A stretch of DNA of 6,050 nucleotides, taken from NCBI GenBank assembly GCA_002770955.1, contig PCUH01000210.1, positions 9,523 through 15,572 on the forward strand, written 5' to 3'. Below, piece by piece: positions 5,003 through 6,050 of the stretch. The DNA comes from Flavobacteriales bacterium CG18_big_fil_WC_8_21_14_2_50_32_9. GTDB lineage: Bacteria; Bacteroidota; Bacteroidia; Flavobacteriales_E; Vicingaceae. Both the position numbers and the translations under genes were made by a program. The notes beneath the pieces were generated by a model. The model worked only from the letters and a program-made list of their open reading frames with translations, did not search any database and had not been told where the DNA came from. Each line of letters starts with the position of its first letter. Position 1 is the stretch's first letter.

Positions 5003-6037
5003 CTCAAATTGATTGATAAAAATCTCTTTGAAGCTTGAAATGTTATTTTGCTCATAAAATAACAACATTGCTTTTTTATATTCAACAGAATCAACTGTTC
5101 TAAAAGATAATGGACAATATTTTGCATTTATTAAAATGGCATTGCTAACAATTCTTGCTGTTCGTTTATTTCCATCCATGAATGGTTGTATGTAAGAAAT
5201 TAGTACTAGTGCCAATAATGCTTTTTCAAAGATATTCGTTTTAGAGTTAATTACATCACAAGAATTACTTAGGGCTTCAGCTATCTGAAACTCATTATCT
5301 AATGGTTTATAATTTGTACCTGATATCCCAACTCTTCTTTTTCGTAAATTTCGTTCAATTGAAAGCTCTTTGGTAAGCAAACTATGTATGTCCTCTATTT
5401 TTGAAACCGATAATGGATGTAAATAGTTTGGATTTTCAATTATGAAATCTAACGCATCTTTGTGATTTAACAACATTGTTGCTTCATCTTTGGTTTTTCC
5501 TGCTGCTGTTTCTTTTTCTTTTAAAAGCCTTTCGGTTTCCAATAAAGAATAGGTATTTCCCTCTATTTGAGAAGATTTCCAACTCAAATCAATAGCCAAC
5601 CTTTCAAATTCTTTCTTATATTCTATTTCAGATAATTGAGCTACATTTTTCTGAAATTTCATTTGAAGTTCATTTAACTTTTCTAATTCAGATATAGTAA
5701 AAACTGCATGTTTTGCAAGTACTTCATTAATGATGGAGAAATTAAATACTTCTTTAATTTCTCTTTCGTCAATTTCTTTCTGATAATATTCATCCACATC
5801 AATAGGCTCTATAAGTTCAAATGTAGGCGAAATAGCATATTTAGTTCCTTTTCCTTGACCAACAGATAAAAGATAATTTTCATTTTTCAATTTAGACAAA
5901 ATTCTTTTTAATGTTGCATAACTTACAGCTATACCAACATTATCATGCACTTCCTTTGAAGAACATTCTCCTGTTTTTTTAATAAAATCAAGTATTATTT
6001 TGTCTCTTGCATCCATTATCTTACTTTTGTAGCTCAC
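4979..6037 (-). CDS. Fic-domain protein with N-terminal winged helix; catalytic His replaced by Gln
   Basis: Residue numbers are from the GTG at 6035-6037. Residues about 9-70 form a winged-helix-like region (ARDKIILDFIKKTG, then a recognition-type helix SYATLKRILSKLKNENYL). Residues about 145-175 carry the inhibitory-helix motif S-x3-E-G as SSQIEG (155-160). The Fic core follows, with the flap near GISGTNYKPL (237-246) and the active loop YIQPFMDGNKRTAR (282-295). Fic enzymes usually transfer AMP or another phosphate-containing group to a hydroxyl of a target protein, using the His of HxFx(D/N)GN(G/K)R. Here that His is Gln284 (codon CAA, positions 5186-5188), and the second Gly is Lys291, as in Doc-type kinases. 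Normal AMPylation is therefore doubtful. The ATG at 6014-6016 is the more likely start, giving 345 residues, because the GTG overlaps a -7 box. No antitoxin gene is visible. Confidence 0.9.
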   Translation of the reverse strand: MSYKSKIMDARDKIILDFIKKTGECSSKEVHDNVGIAVSYATLKRILSKLKNENYLLSVGQGKGTKYAISPTFELIEPIDVDEYYQKEIDEREIKEVFNFSIINEVLAKHAVFTISELEKLNELQMKFQKNVAQLSEIEYKKEFERLAIDLSWKSSQIEGNTYSLLETERLLKEKETAAGKTKDEATMLLNHKDALDFIIENPNYLHPLSVSKIEDIHSLLTKELSIERNLRKRRVGISGTNYKPLDNEFQIAEALSNSCDVINSKTNIFEKALLALVLISYIQPFMDGNKRTARIVSNAILINAKYCPLSFRTVDSVEYKKAMLLFYEQNNISSFKEIFINQFEFAVNTYF

Positions 6038-6044
6038 AAAAATA
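6037..6044 (-). promoter_or_regulatory. -7 box candidate for the fic gene
   Basis: On the minus strand TATTTTTG (6044-6037) matches TAnnTTTG exactly. Transcription would start near 6032, with a leader of about 16 bases to the ATG at 6016. The upstream GTG (6037-6035) would lie at or before the transcription start, so this box argues for the ATG. The -33 region falls outside the window. Confidence 0.4.
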
Positions 6045-6050
6045 GGAATT

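Noticed and set aside
6035..6037. GTG as the true start of the Fic protein
   Set aside because: It overlaps an exact -7 promoter box, and an ATG 21 bp downstream begins right at the winged-helix region; kept only as the outer limit of the feature.
4979..6037. Classical Fic toxin with a separate small antitoxin
   Set aside because: No small gene for an inhibitory helix is found beside it, and the S-x3-E-G motif is within the same protein; the window ends just upstream, so a partner beyond 6050 cannot be excluded.

Overview
The window looks like chromosomal DNA from a member of the Bacteroidota, most likely a low-GC flavobacterial-type organism. The evidence is AT-rich DNA, no Shine-Dalgarno-like sequences before the starts, several matches to the Bacteroidota -7 promoter box TAnnTTTG, a small membrane protein of a type seen mainly in this phylum, and a GC-rich hairpin repeat block resembling those scattered through such genomes. 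The assignment rests on recognition, not on a search.

Layout. Positions 1-126 (+) hold the last 41 codons of an HD-domain hydrolase-like protein. Positions 194-487 (+) encode a 97-residue single-pass membrane protein of unknown function. The other genes are all on the minus strand. Read in their own direction they are: a Fic-domain protein with an N-terminal winged helix (6037 or 6016 down to 4979); an exported DUF6624-like protein (4967 or, more likely, 4943 down to 4077); an ABC transporter ATPase (3940-2993); its NatB-like ABC-2 permease (2803-1484); and a family 9 glycosyltransferase (1477-476). The glycosyltransferase gene overlaps the end of the plus-strand small gene tail to tail by 12 bp.

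The ATPase and permease should form one NatAB-type exporter. The glycosyltransferase starts 6 bp after the permease stop and is probably co-transcribed, although its likely role in surface polysaccharide or lipopolysaccharide assembly need not be linked to the exporter. The 189 bp between ATPase and permease contain a composite repeat: three GC-rich hairpins, two of them flanked by imperfect direct repeats. This sits in the middle of the likely operon transcript.

The most unusual gene is the Fic protein. Its active-site loop reads QPFMDGNKR, so the catalytic histidine of the HxFx(D/N)GN motif is glutamine and the usual second glycine is lysine, as in Doc. The inhibitory-helix motif SSQIEG is intact. 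No clearly new multi-gene system is visible; the Fic/DUF6624 pair and the repeat block are the parts most worth a second look.
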